A stretch of DNA of 64,000 nucleotides, from positions 372,001 to 436,000 of the forward strand of contig NZ_JAGIPH010000002.1 in NCBI RefSeq assembly GCF_017877135.1, written 5' to 3'. The position numbers were made by a program, and so were the translations under genes. The notes below the pieces were generated by a model. The model ran no database searches. It saw nothing but the letters and a program-made list of their open reading frames with translations, and was not told the DNA's origin. The stretch is from Neorhizobium galegae (GTDB lineage Bacteria; Pseudomonadota; Alphaproteobacteria; Rhizobiales; Rhizobiaceae). Shown piece after piece: positions 47,512-55,508 of the stretch; positions within the stretch are counted from its first letter, which is position 1; every line of letters begins with the position of its first letter.

Positions 47512-48657
47512 ATGAACATTACCGCCAACTGGAGCTATCCCACCGCCATCAAGCTCGGCCGCGGGCGCATCAAGGAACTCGGCGATGCCTGCAAATCGCT
47601 CGGCATGAAGAAGCCGTTGCTGGTAACCGACCGCGGGCTTGCAGGCATGGCGATCACGCAAGGGGCGCTGGATGCGATGGAAGAGGCGGGCCTTGGCCGC
47701 GCCCTTTTTGCCGAGGTGGATCCGAATCCGAACGAGATCAACCTGGAAGCCGGCATCAAGGCCTATCGCGATGGCGGCCATGATGGCGTCGTCGCCTTCG
47801 GCGGTGGCTCCGGGCTCGATCTCGGCAAATGCATCGCCTTCATGGTCGGCCAGACGCGGCCTGTCTGGGATTTTGAGGATATCGGTGATTGGTGGACGCG
47901 GGCGAACAGCGACGGCATCGCGCCCATCGTTGCCGTGCCGACGACGGCCGGCACCGGCTCGGAAGTCGGCCGCGCGTCCGTCATCACCAATTCCAAGACG
48001 CATGTGAAGAAGATCATCTTCCATCCGAAATTCCTGCCCGGCGTCGTCATCTGCGATCCGGAACTGACCATGGGCATGCCGAAGGCGATCACCGCCGGCA
48101 CCGGCATGGATGCGTTTGCCCATTGCCTGGAAGCCTATTGCTCGCCCTTCTTCCATCCAATGAGCCACGGCATTGCGCTGGAAGGCATGCGTCTGGTGAA
48201 GGAATTTCTGCCGCGCGCCTATCATGAGGCGAACGATCTGGAAGCGCGCACCAACATGATGGCGGCGGCGGCCATGGGCGCGGTTGCCTTCCAGAAGGGG
48301 CTCGGCGCGATTCACGCCCTGTCGCACCCGATCGGTGCCGTCTATAACACCCATCACGGCATGACGAACGCCGTGGTGATGCCGGCCGTCCTGCGTTTCA
48401 ACCGCAAGGCCATCGAAGACAAGATCGAGCGCGCCGCTGCCTATCTCGGCATTTCCGGCGGCTTTGACGGCTTCTACGATTATGTCATGGCGCTGCGCAG
48501 CGAACTCAACGTACCGGAAAATCTCACCGCCATGGGCATCAAGCCCGACCGGATCGATGAGCTTTCGGCCATGGCCATCGAAGATCCGTCCTGCGGCGGC
48601 AATCCGGTGAAGATGACGCTGGAAAATACCAAGAAACTTTTTGCCGACTGCTTCTGA
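47512..48657 (+). CDS. iron-containing (group III) alcohol dehydrogenase
   Basis: This 381-residue enzyme has the NAD-binding GGGSGLDLGK and PTTAGTGSEVGR. The iron ligands fall in GMDAFAHCLEAY (Asp and His) and ALSHPIGAVYNTHHG (two His), all present. It oxidises a primary alcohol or reduces the aldehyde. It begins five bases after the ALDH stop and ends the operon, which a strong terminator closes at 48688-48713. Pairing of an alcohol and an aldehyde dehydrogenase behind a gamma-glutamyl ligase suggests an amino-alcohol substrate. Confidence 0.92.
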   Translation: MNITANWSYPTAIKLGRGRIKELGDACKSLGMKKPLLVTDRGLAGMAITQGALDAMEEAGLGRALFAEVDPNPNEINLEAGIKAYRDGGHDGVVAFGGGSGLDLGKCIAFMVGQTRPVWDFEDIGDWWTRANSDGIAPIVAVPTTAGTGSEVGRASVITNSKTHVKKIIFHPKFLPGVVICDPELTMGMPKAITAGTGMDAFAHCLEAYCSPFFHPMSHGIALEGMRLVKEFLPRAYHEANDLEARTNMMAAAAMGAVAFQKGLGAIHALSHPIGAVYNTHHGMTNAVVMPAVLRFNRKAIEDKIERAAAYLGISGGFDGFYDYVMALRSELNVPENLTAMGIKPDRIDELSAMAIEDPSCGGNPVKMTLENTKKLFADCF

Positions 48658-48687
48658 GAGCAGGCCGCACGGTTTTACGCGTCGAAA

Positions 48688-48713
48688 AATCCGGGCCATC
48701 CGCCCGGTTTTTT
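48688..48713 (+). terminator. rho-independent terminator of the amine operon
   Basis: CCGGGC pairs with GCCCGG across a five-base loop, followed by TTTTTT. It lies 31 bases past the alcohol dehydrogenase stop. Confidence 0.85.
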
Positions 48714-48778
48714 CATGAGGTTCTGTCAGCAACACACCGCAACCTCAGTTCTGCCGGGTCATATTGATGGCCTTAAAA

Positions 48779-48795
48779 TTTACCGATCATTAACC
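48779..48795 (+). promoter_or_regulatory. candidate CtrA box before parA-like gene
   Basis: TTTA-CCGATCA-TTAACC fits the CtrA half-site spacing TTAA-N7-TTAAC with one mismatch. It lies 91 bases before the ParA-like start. CtrA controls cell-cycle genes in alphaproteobacteria. Confidence 0.3.
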
Positions 48796-48886
48796 CTGTT
48801 TTTGCAAAGGTTACCGTCATAGGCACCATGTCATGAGGCGGTGCCGCTTCTGAGCGATGCGGCTCGATGACCATCGAGGACAAACT

Positions 48887-49603
48887 ATGCCTGTGATTTC
48901 ATTTGCAAATGCCAAAGGTGGTGCCGGCAAGACGACGGCGGCGCTTCTTCTTGCCACGGAACTGGCGCATCAGGGGCATCGCGTGACGCTGGTCGATGCC
49001 GACCCGCAGCGCTGGATCAGCCAGTGGCATGAAATGTCCGGCGCGGTGCGCAACATCACCATCATCACGGAAGTCACGGTTGCGTCGCTGCAATGTCACC
49101 TGCGCGAAATGTCGTCGGCGACGGATTACTTCATCATCGATCTTGCCGGGGCGCGCGATGCGCTGGTGACGACCGCCGTTGGGCTTTCCGACCATGTCCT
49201 GATCCCCGTCCAGGGCTCTGCCATGGACGCCAAGGGGGCCGCCCAGATCCTCGATCTTCTGGCGCTGATGAAGGAAAAGGCGGGGCTTGCCATTGCCCAT
49301 TCGGTGGTGCTGACCCGTGTCACGCCGGTCGTCACCACCCGGGCGCTGGTTGCCATCAAGGGGCTGCTGGCCCAGCGCGGCGTCAACGTGCTGAACACGC
49401 CGATCGGCGAGCGCACCGCCTTTCGCGAACTCTTCGAAGTGGGCGGCACCTTGCACACGCTGGATGCGGCAAAGGTGTCAAACCTCGACAAGGCGCGCGA
49501 AAACGCCCGTCTGCTGGCCGAAGAGGTCAAGCGCCTGATGCCGACGCGCGTGGTGCGCACCGGTCTTCCCCGCATCATCGGCTTCGGTCGCCACGCGGCG
49601 TAA
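48887..49603 (+). CDS. ParA/MinD-superfamily ATPase, VirC1-like
   Basis: The 238-residue ATPase has the deviant Walker A motif KGGAGKTT and the switch I aspartates in VDADPQRWISQWHEM. Its overall plan resembles VirC1 (about 231 residues) and orphan ParA proteins rather than plasmid RepA. No parB, repBC or parS-like repeat is adjacent, so it is unlikely to be a chromosome partition locus; a role in localising another complex is possible. GAGGA precedes the ATG. It is monocistronic and followed by a terminator. Confidence 0.88.
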   Translation: MPVISFANAKGGAGKTTAALLLATELAHQGHRVTLVDADPQRWISQWHEMSGAVRNITIITEVTVASLQCHLREMSSATDYFIIDLAGARDALVTTAVGLSDHVLIPVQGSAMDAKGAAQILDLLALMKEKAGLAIAHSVVLTRVTPVVTTRALVAIKGLLAQRGVNVLNTPIGERTAFRELFEVGGTLHTLDAAKVSNLDKARENARLLAEEVKRLMPTRVVRTGLPRIIGFGRHAA

Positions 49604-49625
49604 TATTCCTCCGTCACGACTTATG

Positions 49626-49654
49626 AAAAAGGGCGCCCCGCGAAGGCGCCCTTT
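49626..49654. terminator. bidirectional terminator between parA-like and transpeptidase genes
   Basis: GGGCGCC pairs with GGCGCCC across a seven-base loop. An A run on the left and TTTCT on the right fit termination of both convergent genes. Confidence 0.75.
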
Positions 49655-49684
49655 CTGATTTCGGCTGTGTGGCCGTCGCCAGCC

Positions 49685-51085
49685 TCAGTCGACGAATTCC
49701 ACCACCGTGCCGGGCTTCACCATCTTGGCAAGCTCCGTCGCATCCCAGTTGGTGAGGCGGATACAGCCATGGCTGTTGGTCTTGCCGATCTTGGAGGGCT
49801 CCGGCGTGCCATGAATGCCATAGGTCGGCTTCGACAGGGCAATCCAGACGGTGCCGACGGGGCCGTTGGGGCCGGGCGGGATCTGCAGGATCTGGTCGTT
49901 GTCGCCCTGCTTGAAATTGATCTTCGGATTATAGGTATAGCCCGGATTGAGCGCGATGCGCTGCACGGTATGGGTGCCGGTGGGCGAGGGGGTGTCCGAC
50001 GAGCCGATGGTGGCAGGGTAGGCGGCAATCAGCTTGCCATCGGCGCCATAGGCGAACACCTGCTTCTTCGCCTTGTTTGCCACCACCCGCACGACATCGC
50101 CGGTTTTCGGCTGGCCGGGATTGACCACCTTGATCGTCGAGCCGGGGATGGAGAAGTCGACGCCGGGATTGAGCGCCTTGAGGTAGCCTTCGTCCATGTG
50201 AAAGCGTTCCGCCAGCGCCTCGCTGGTGGAGGTGTAGGACATGGCCGGCAGCTGCGCCTTGTGGGCATAGTCATCCGGGATGGAGGCGACATAGGGGCCG
50301 GCCGCATCGGCGGGCGTGATCGTGTAATTGACGATTGGCAGTCCGCCCGAATAGGAGAGGCGCTGCATGATGTCTTCGGAATTGTTCGGGTCGAGCGTCT
50401 CGCCGGTCATTTCCTGCCAGGCGGCAATCGCCTTGTTGACGTTGTCGCCGAGATGGCCGTCGATGACGCCGGGCGAAATGCCCTCGCGGTCGAGAAACAC
50501 CTGCAGCGCCGTCACTTCCGCCTGCGGCTTGTTGGTGATCGCCATCACCGGCTTTTCGGCGCGCGGCACGATGCTCGGCTGCGGCATCGGTTGTGTTTCG
50601 AGCGAGGCCTCTTCCTGTCCGTCGTCGAGGATCGCGCCATCGGCATCGAGCGGCAGGCGCACGATGGAGCTGTCGCGCGGGATCGAGCCTGTGACGGCAC
50701 CCGGCTCGCCCGGACGATACTGGCGATAGTCGCGGTAACCGCCATTGTCCTGCCGCGAATAGGTGGGCTGGGGCGGGTAAGCCGAACCATAGCCGCGCTG
50801 CGGTCTGGAAGGGTAGCCGCCATCGACCGAGTTGCGGTAGGTATCCCGGCGCATTTCCGTTGCCACCACATTGCCGAAATGGTCGATCAATACCTGTCGT
50901 CCCATGCGGTCGCGGCTGATTACGACCTCTCCGGCTTCGGGTATGTAATCGAGGATTTCCCCGGTCGGCGCCACGAGGACGGTGTCCGAGCGGGAACCGT
51001 AGGCGCCCTGGGCCGCTGCGGGCGAAAGTGCCGCGACCGAGAGGAGGAGAGCCAGACTGAGGCTGAACACTGAAGTGGACTTCAC
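49685..51085 (-). CDS. periplasmic L,D-transpeptidase (YkuD family)
   Basis: The 466-residue exported enzyme has a signal peptide (MKSTSVFSLSLALLLSVAALSPAAAQ). A Pro/Tyr/Gln-rich linker (about 85-140) follows, then a peptidoglycan-binding domain (about 185-240, LQVFLDREGISPGVIDGHLG) and a LysM-like segment (about 270-320). The catalytic YkuD domain (about 330-466) has HGTPEPSKIG and the active Cys441 in SHGCIRL. It makes 3-3 cross-links in peptidoglycan or attaches proteins to it. Rhizobiales rely strongly on such enzymes for polar growth. Confidence 0.93.
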   Translation of the reverse strand: MKSTSVFSLSLALLLSVAALSPAAAQGAYGSRSDTVLVAPTGEILDYIPEAGEVVISRDRMGRQVLIDHFGNVVATEMRRDTYRNSVDGGYPSRPQRGYGSAYPPQPTYSRQDNGGYRDYRQYRPGEPGAVTGSIPRDSSIVRLPLDADGAILDDGQEEASLETQPMPQPSIVPRAEKPVMAITNKPQAEVTALQVFLDREGISPGVIDGHLGDNVNKAIAAWQEMTGETLDPNNSEDIMQRLSYSGGLPIVNYTITPADAAGPYVASIPDDYAHKAQLPAMSYTSTSEALAERFHMDEGYLKALNPGVDFSIPGSTIKVVNPGQPKTGDVVRVVANKAKKQVFAYGADGKLIAAYPATIGSSDTPSPTGTHTVQRIALNPGYTYNPKINFKQGDNDQILQIPPGPNGPVGTVWIALSKPTYGIHGTPEPSKIGKTNSHGCIRLTNWDATELAKMVKPGTVVEFVD

Positions 51086-51270
51086 AATATCACCGATTCG
51101 AGATTACGACGTATAACGGCGGCACGCGCTGACACGTTCCCCGATTGCCGGGTCTTCCTCAGACAGGTCAAATTTGACGCCAGTAAGGAAGAATTGGCCA
51201 TTGTGGTGAACGAATACTTAATTTTGAGAGTTTGTCACGCTTTGTTGAGGCGTCGCTGATGGAGGATGGA

Positions 51271-52110
51271 ATGAAGGCATTTGTGGCGGGGCGGGGCCCA
51301 AAGCTGTTTCTTGACGAAACCAGCGTCCTGGATATCGGCAGTTGCATCGTCAACGGCATCGATGTGGCGCCCGGGCGAGCCATTCCGGATGATGGCGATC
51401 CGCGCATCGACCATTCGCTGGAGGGGTTTCTGTTTACCTGCGGGCCGGACCACATCCGCCATCCGCAAGCGATTAAAGGCGATGCCAGCGGCCGCAAATA
51501 CCCCCTTCATGGATCCTATTCCGGCAATCCTGCGGAAATCCTGTTCTGGGATGCGCAGGGCGAGACTGCCGAATGCAAGGCGCGCGTGACGGTCAAGACG
51601 GCAGAGGGCGGCATCGCCCTTCTTGAGCGGCATGTGCGCATGGATGGCGAAAGCGGGGAAACCTGCCTCATTGACCGTGTCAGCAATGTCGGCTCGACGC
51701 CATTTGCCAGGGTTCATATGTATCACATGAATATCGGCGCCTGGCTGTTTGACGGCGACGTGCGCCTTTCCGGCCAGATGCTGGAGGGTGGCGGCTTCCC
51801 CTGGAATTTTGGCGAGGAGCCGGGCGGCGTCTTTTGCGTGCCGGCTGCCGTTGCCGGCGAGGAATGGGCGCAGGTGATGCTGGGCCCGATCGCGGCACTG
51901 GGAGGCGTGACGCTGAAGGTGCGCTTCAGGACCGATACGCTTCCCCATCTGCAGGTCTGGCGCAACCAGCGGGCGCCGGCGCATGTGCTGGGTATCGAGC
52001 CGGTGTCGCACCGCTGGGTGAGCCGCGAGGACCTTGCGGCCTCTGGCGAGTTGCAGATGCTGAAACCCGGCGAAAGCGTCGACTACGCCCTTCGCTTCAG
52101 CTTTTCCTGA
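51271..52110 (+). CDS. DUF4432/aldose-1-epimerase-like protein
   Basis: The 279-residue protein has a galactose-mutarotase-like beta-sandwich. VNGIDVAPGRAIPDDGDPRIDHSLEGFLFTCGPDHIR and the HGSYSGNPAEI segment resemble DUF4432 proteins. ATG 51271 with GGAGG is preferred over 51232 and 51259. It is followed at short distance by two small genes on the same strand (rhodanese-like and RidA) but has its own start context. Binding of a sugar is likely; the enzymatic role is unknown. Confidence 0.8.
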   Translation: MKAFVAGRGPKLFLDETSVLDIGSCIVNGIDVAPGRAIPDDGDPRIDHSLEGFLFTCGPDHIRHPQAIKGDASGRKYPLHGSYSGNPAEILFWDAQGETAECKARVTVKTAEGGIALLERHVRMDGESGETCLIDRVSNVGSTPFARVHMYHMNIGAWLFDGDVRLSGQMLEGGGFPWNFGEEPGGVFCVPAAVAGEEWAQVMLGPIAALGGVTLKVRFRTDTLPHLQVWRNQRAPAHVLGIEPVSHRWVSREDLAASGELQMLKPGESVDYALRFSFS

Positions 52111-52185
52111 ACGCCCGTGTTTTCATTGACGCCCTTTGTCAGGCGTCGTAATTGAAACGCTCTTTGAACACTGGAGGCCGACATC

Positions 52186-52524
52186 ATGGACATTCGCCAG
52201 ATCAACGACGAATATTCCGTCACCGGGCAGATCACGCCCGCCGATCTCGACGACATCAAAGCCCTGGGCTTCAAGTCCATCGTCTGCAATCGCCCCGACG
52301 ACGAAGAGCCCGGCCAGCCGAGCTTCGACGAAGTGGCAGCGCGGGCCCGCGAATTGGGCCTTGAGATTGCGCATGTGCCGGTGGGCCGCATGGGCGTCGA
52401 TGCCGAAGCGGTCCAGGGCATGGTGGATGCGCTGGACGAGTTCCCGCGCCCCATGCTGGGCTATTGCCGTTCGGGCGCCCGTTCCAAGGCCATCTACGAA
52501 AAAAGCCTGCACATTCGCGGCTGA
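52186..52524 (+). CDS. TIGR01244-family sulfur transferase/phosphatase-like protein
   Basis: This 112-residue protein has the fold of dual-specificity phosphatases and the CRSGARS active-site loop. The C-x4-R spacing is that of rhodanese-like sulfurtransferases rather than C-x5-R phosphatases. The opening MDIRQINDEYSVTGQITPADL and VCNRPDDEEPGQP are family signatures. The family is found beside sulfide-quinone reductases or persulfide dioxygenases elsewhere; here it is beside RidA, 60 bases upstream of it. Confidence 0.85.
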   Translation: MDIRQINDEYSVTGQITPADLDDIKALGFKSIVCNRPDDEEPGQPSFDEVAARARELGLEIAHVPVGRMGVDAEAVQGMVDALDEFPRPMLGYCRSGARSKAIYEKSLHIRG

Positions 52525-52584
52525 TCGTCCTTTCCCGAAACCGTCATCGGTTTTCATCCCGCTCATTTTCATGAGGAGCATTCC

Positions 52585-52926
52585 ATGAGCATCAAGCGTA
52601 TCGAACCCGGCAAGCGCATGAGCGGCGCCGTCGTTCACGGCAACACCGTTTACCTCGCCGGCCAGGTTGGCGAAGGCACGTCCGTGACCGAACAGTCGAA
52701 GTCGGCCCTTGCCGAAGTCGATCGCCTGCTGGCGCTCGCCGGCACGGACAAGTCCAAGATCCTGCAGACGATCATCTATCTTTCGGACATGGCCAACTTT
52801 GCCGAAATGAACGCCGTTTGGGAAGCCTGGATCGACCCGGCAAACCCGCCGGCACGTGCAACCAGCGGTGCACCGCTCGCAACGCCGGATTACAAGGTCG
52901 AATTTATCGTAACGGCTGCTCTCTGA
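52585..52926 (+). CDS. RidA-family enamine/imine deaminase
   Basis: The 113-residue trimeric RidA-like protein hydrolyses reactive 2-aminoacrylate and related imines to ketoacids. YLAGQVGEGTSVTEQSKSAL and the substrate-contacting arginine in PPARATSGAPLA are conserved. The protein is slightly shorter than E. coli RidA (128). It has a GAGGAG site and follows the TIGR01244 gene closely. Confidence 0.9.
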   Translation: MSIKRIEPGKRMSGAVVHGNTVYLAGQVGEGTSVTEQSKSALAEVDRLLALAGTDKSKILQTIIYLSDMANFAEMNAVWEAWIDPANPPARATSGAPLATPDYKVEFIVTAAL

Positions 52927-53098
52927 GCCCGATTTGATCAGTCGATGATGGCACCGCAGACATATAGCTGCGTTGCCATTTCATTAATGCATGGACGGCC
53001 ATGAGGCCTGCCCGACGGCTGCCACACCAGCTTGTGGTTCAAGACGTCCGCTAACGGATCGTCTGCTCCTGTGCTTTGCAGGAAGAAAAACTGTATTC

Positions 53099-53749
53099 CT
53101 AATAAAGCGATCTTTTGTAAGCCTCTTCCAGATCATCATCCAGCTTGCGCTTTTCTGCTTCACCCTCCGGTGCTCCCGTCGTTTCATCGAGAATGATCTG
53201 GACGAGCGAAGGCATCTGCCTGCGATCCTGGAAATGCTCAGGGTTCCACAGATGCGACCGCCGGAAGGCCTTGGCGCAGTGAAAGAAGATTTCGTCGATG
53301 TGAACGACGATCGCAAGTTTCGGGCACCGGCCGTTGACTGCCATGCGGTCCAACAATTCCGGTTGCATCGTCAGCGTGGCACGCCCGTTCACGCGTAACG
53401 TGTCTTCAAAGCCCGGAATGATGAACAGCAGGCCGACATTCGGATTGCCGAGAACATTGGCGAGCGTATCCAGGCGGTTGTTGCCCGGCCGATCCGGGAT
53501 CGCCAGCGTACTGTCATCCAGCACCTGAACGAAGCCGGCTGGATCGCCGCGGGGGCTGACATCAGTGCGTCCGTCAGCGTTCTGCGTGCCGATGCAGAGA
53601 AACGGTGAGCGGCCGATGAAGGCCTTCGCATGGTCGCTCAGCGTCTCCCGGCACTTTATGATGGCGAGATCATGCGTTGGCTCGAACAGGCTTCTCAGGC
53701 CGTCCTCATTCTTGATGGTAAACAGCGGGTCGGGTGAGAACGCTTGCAT
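53099..53749 (-). CDS. PPOX-fold FMN-dependent flavoprotein (MSMEG_1061-like)
   Basis: This 216-residue protein has the split-barrel of pyridoxamine 5'-phosphate oxidase relatives: FLCIGTQNADGRTDVSPRGDPAGFV, LAIPDRPGNNRLDTLANVLGNPNVGLLFIIPG and ETLRVNGRATLT. It uses a flavin to reduce or oxidise an unknown small molecule. ATG 53749 is used because AGGAAA precedes it. Single gene; the C-terminal 30 residues are charged (EGEAEKRKLDDDLEEAYKRSLY). Confidence 0.85.
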   Translation of the reverse strand: MQAFSPDPLFTIKNEDGLRSLFEPTHDLAIIKCRETLSDHAKAFIGRSPFLCIGTQNADGRTDVSPRGDPAGFVQVLDDSTLAIPDRPGNNRLDTLANVLGNPNVGLLFIIPGFEDTLRVNGRATLTMQPELLDRMAVNGRCPKLAIVVHIDEIFFHCAKAFRRSHLWNPEHFQDRRQMPSLVQIILDETTGAPEGEAEKRKLDDDLEEAYKRSLY

Positions 53750-53852
53750 CTGTTTTTCCTCCCGAAAACCTTTGAGATGCGCACGACAATCAATCTGATG
53801 TACGTACCTCAAAAGGTTTATTGCGGCGGAAGATGCTTGTCAATCCAGGGAA

Positions 53853-55508
53853 TCAAGCGATGGGTGTGCCCCGGATCTGGCTCAGCGTGCGGGTCGGGGT
53901 AATCGCTTCCGGTGACAGCATCACCTCGATGATGGCGGGCTTGCCGGAGGCGCGGGCGCGTTCAAAGGCGGGGCCGAACTGTTCGGTCTTTTCCACCCGC
54001 TCGCCGTGGCCGCCATAGGCTGCGGCAAAGGCGACGAAATCGGGGTTCACGAGATCCGTGGCGCTGACGCGGCCGGGAAAGTCGCGCTCCTGGTGCATGC
54101 GGATCGTGCCATAGGTGCCGTTGTTGACGAGCACGGTGATGATCGGCAGCCCGTAACGTACGGCGGTGATGAATTCCTGCCCGTGCATCATGAAGCAGCC
54201 GTCACCGGCAAAACAAACCACTTCACGTTCGGGAAACAGCTGCTTTGCCGCAACCGCTGCCGGAAGTCCGTAACCCATCGAGCCGGATGTCGGTGCCGAC
54301 TGGGTGTTGAACGCCTGGAAACGGTGGAAGCGGTGCAGCCAGGTGGCGTAATTGCCGGCGCCATTGGTGAAGATGGCGGTCTTCGGCGTGTTTTCTTCGA
54401 TCCAGGTCATGATCGGACCCATCTGCACGTCACCCGGTCCGGTTTCCGGCGGCGTCGACCAGCGCAGATAGGCATCATGCATGGCCGCTGTGCGTTCGGC
54501 CCAGACCGGCGAGGCCGGCGGCTGCAGATCGCCGATGGCGGCGACGAATTCGGCGGGACCGGCGCAGATGGCAAGATCCGGTCGGTAGATGCGGCCGAGT
54601 TCTTCCGGGTCAGGGAAGACATGCACGATCTTTTGCGACGGGTAGGGAATGTCGAGAAGCGTATAGCCGGACGACGGCATTTCCGACAGACGGCTGCCGA
54701 GCAGCACGATGAGGTCGCTGTCCTTGATTTCCTTCGACAGCGCCGGGTTGATGCCGATGCCGACATCGCCGGCGTAAGAGCTGTGCGTGTGATCAAACAG
54801 CATCTGGCGGCGGAAGGAGCAGCCGACAGGCACATGGAAGCGTTCGGCAAAGTGACGGAAGTCGGCGACAGCCTCTTCCGACCAGCCGGTGCCACCCAGA
54901 ATGACCATCGGCCGGCGCGCGTCCCGCAGCAATGCCTCGAACTTCTGGATCTGCGATGGCCCCGGATGGTTTTCGACGCGCGTGTAAGGCTTGGCCTCAG
55001 GCGCTTCCACCAGATCGCGCAGCATGTCCTCCGGCAGCGTCAGGACCACGGGGCCGGGGCGGCCGGAGGTCGCGACGGCAAAGGCGCGGGTGACGAACTC
55101 CGGGATGCGCCGGGCGTCATCGATCTCACCCACCCATTTGGCAAATTCGGTGAAGGCGCGGCGGTATTCGACCTCCTGAAAGGCTTCGCGCTCGCGCGCA
55201 TCGCGCTGCACCTGACCGATGAAGAGGATCATCGGGATGGAATCCTGCATGGCCACATGCAGGCCGGCAGAGGCGTTCGTGGCGCCGGGGCCGCGGGTGA
55301 CCATGCAGATGCCGGGCTCGCCGGTGAGGCGCCCCCAGGTATCGGCCATCATCGCCGCGCCGCCTTCCTGGCGGCAGACCAGAACCTCGATGCCGCTGTC
55401 ATAGAGCGCGTCGAGCACGGCGAGATAACTTTCGCCGGGCACGCAGGACACGCGCCGGACGCCATTTGCTTTCAGGGCCTCGACAATGAGTTGACCGCCG
55501 GTCTTCAT
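53853..55508 (-). CDS. thiamine-diphosphate enzyme, acetolactate-synthase-like
   Basis: The 551-residue protein shows all three ThDP-enzyme domains: RQEGGAAMMADTWGRLTG with the catalytic glutamate, a central domain (PMVILGGTGWSEEAV) and the C-terminal GDGCFMMHGQEFITAVRYGLPIITVLVNN Mg-ThDP motif. It resembles the acetolactate-synthase/oxalyl-CoA-decarboxylase/2-hydroxyacyl-CoA-lyase superfamily. It overlaps the CoA-transferase gene by four bases, suggesting that its substrate is a CoA thioester made by that enzyme. No small ilvH-like subunit is nearby. Confidence 0.85.
   Translation of the reverse strand: MKTGGQLIVEALKANGVRRVSCVPGESYLAVLDALYDSGIEVLVCRQEGGAAMMADTWGRLTGEPGICMVTRGPGATNASAGLHVAMQDSIPMILFIGQVQRDAREREAFQEVEYRRAFTEFAKWVGEIDDARRIPEFVTRAFAVATSGRPGPVVLTLPEDMLRDLVEAPEAKPYTRVENHPGPSQIQKFEALLRDARRPMVILGGTGWSEEAVADFRHFAERFHVPVGCSFRRQMLFDHTHSSYAGDVGIGINPALSKEIKDSDLIVLLGSRLSEMPSSGYTLLDIPYPSQKIVHVFPDPEELGRIYRPDLAICAGPAEFVAAIGDLQPPASPVWAERTAAMHDAYLRWSTPPETGPGDVQMGPIMTWIEENTPKTAIFTNGAGNYATWLHRFHRFQAFNTQSAPTSGSMGYGLPAAVAAKQLFPEREVVCFAGDGCFMMHGQEFITAVRYGLPIITVLVNNGTYGTIRMHQERDFPGRVSATDLVNPDFVAFAAAYGGHGERVEKTEQFGPAFERARASGKPAIIEVMLSPEAITPTRTLSQIRGTPIA

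Noticed and set aside
48887..49603. repABC plasmid partition gene
   Set aside because: No RepB or RepC and no parS-like repeats follow; the protein is about 160 residues shorter than RepA.
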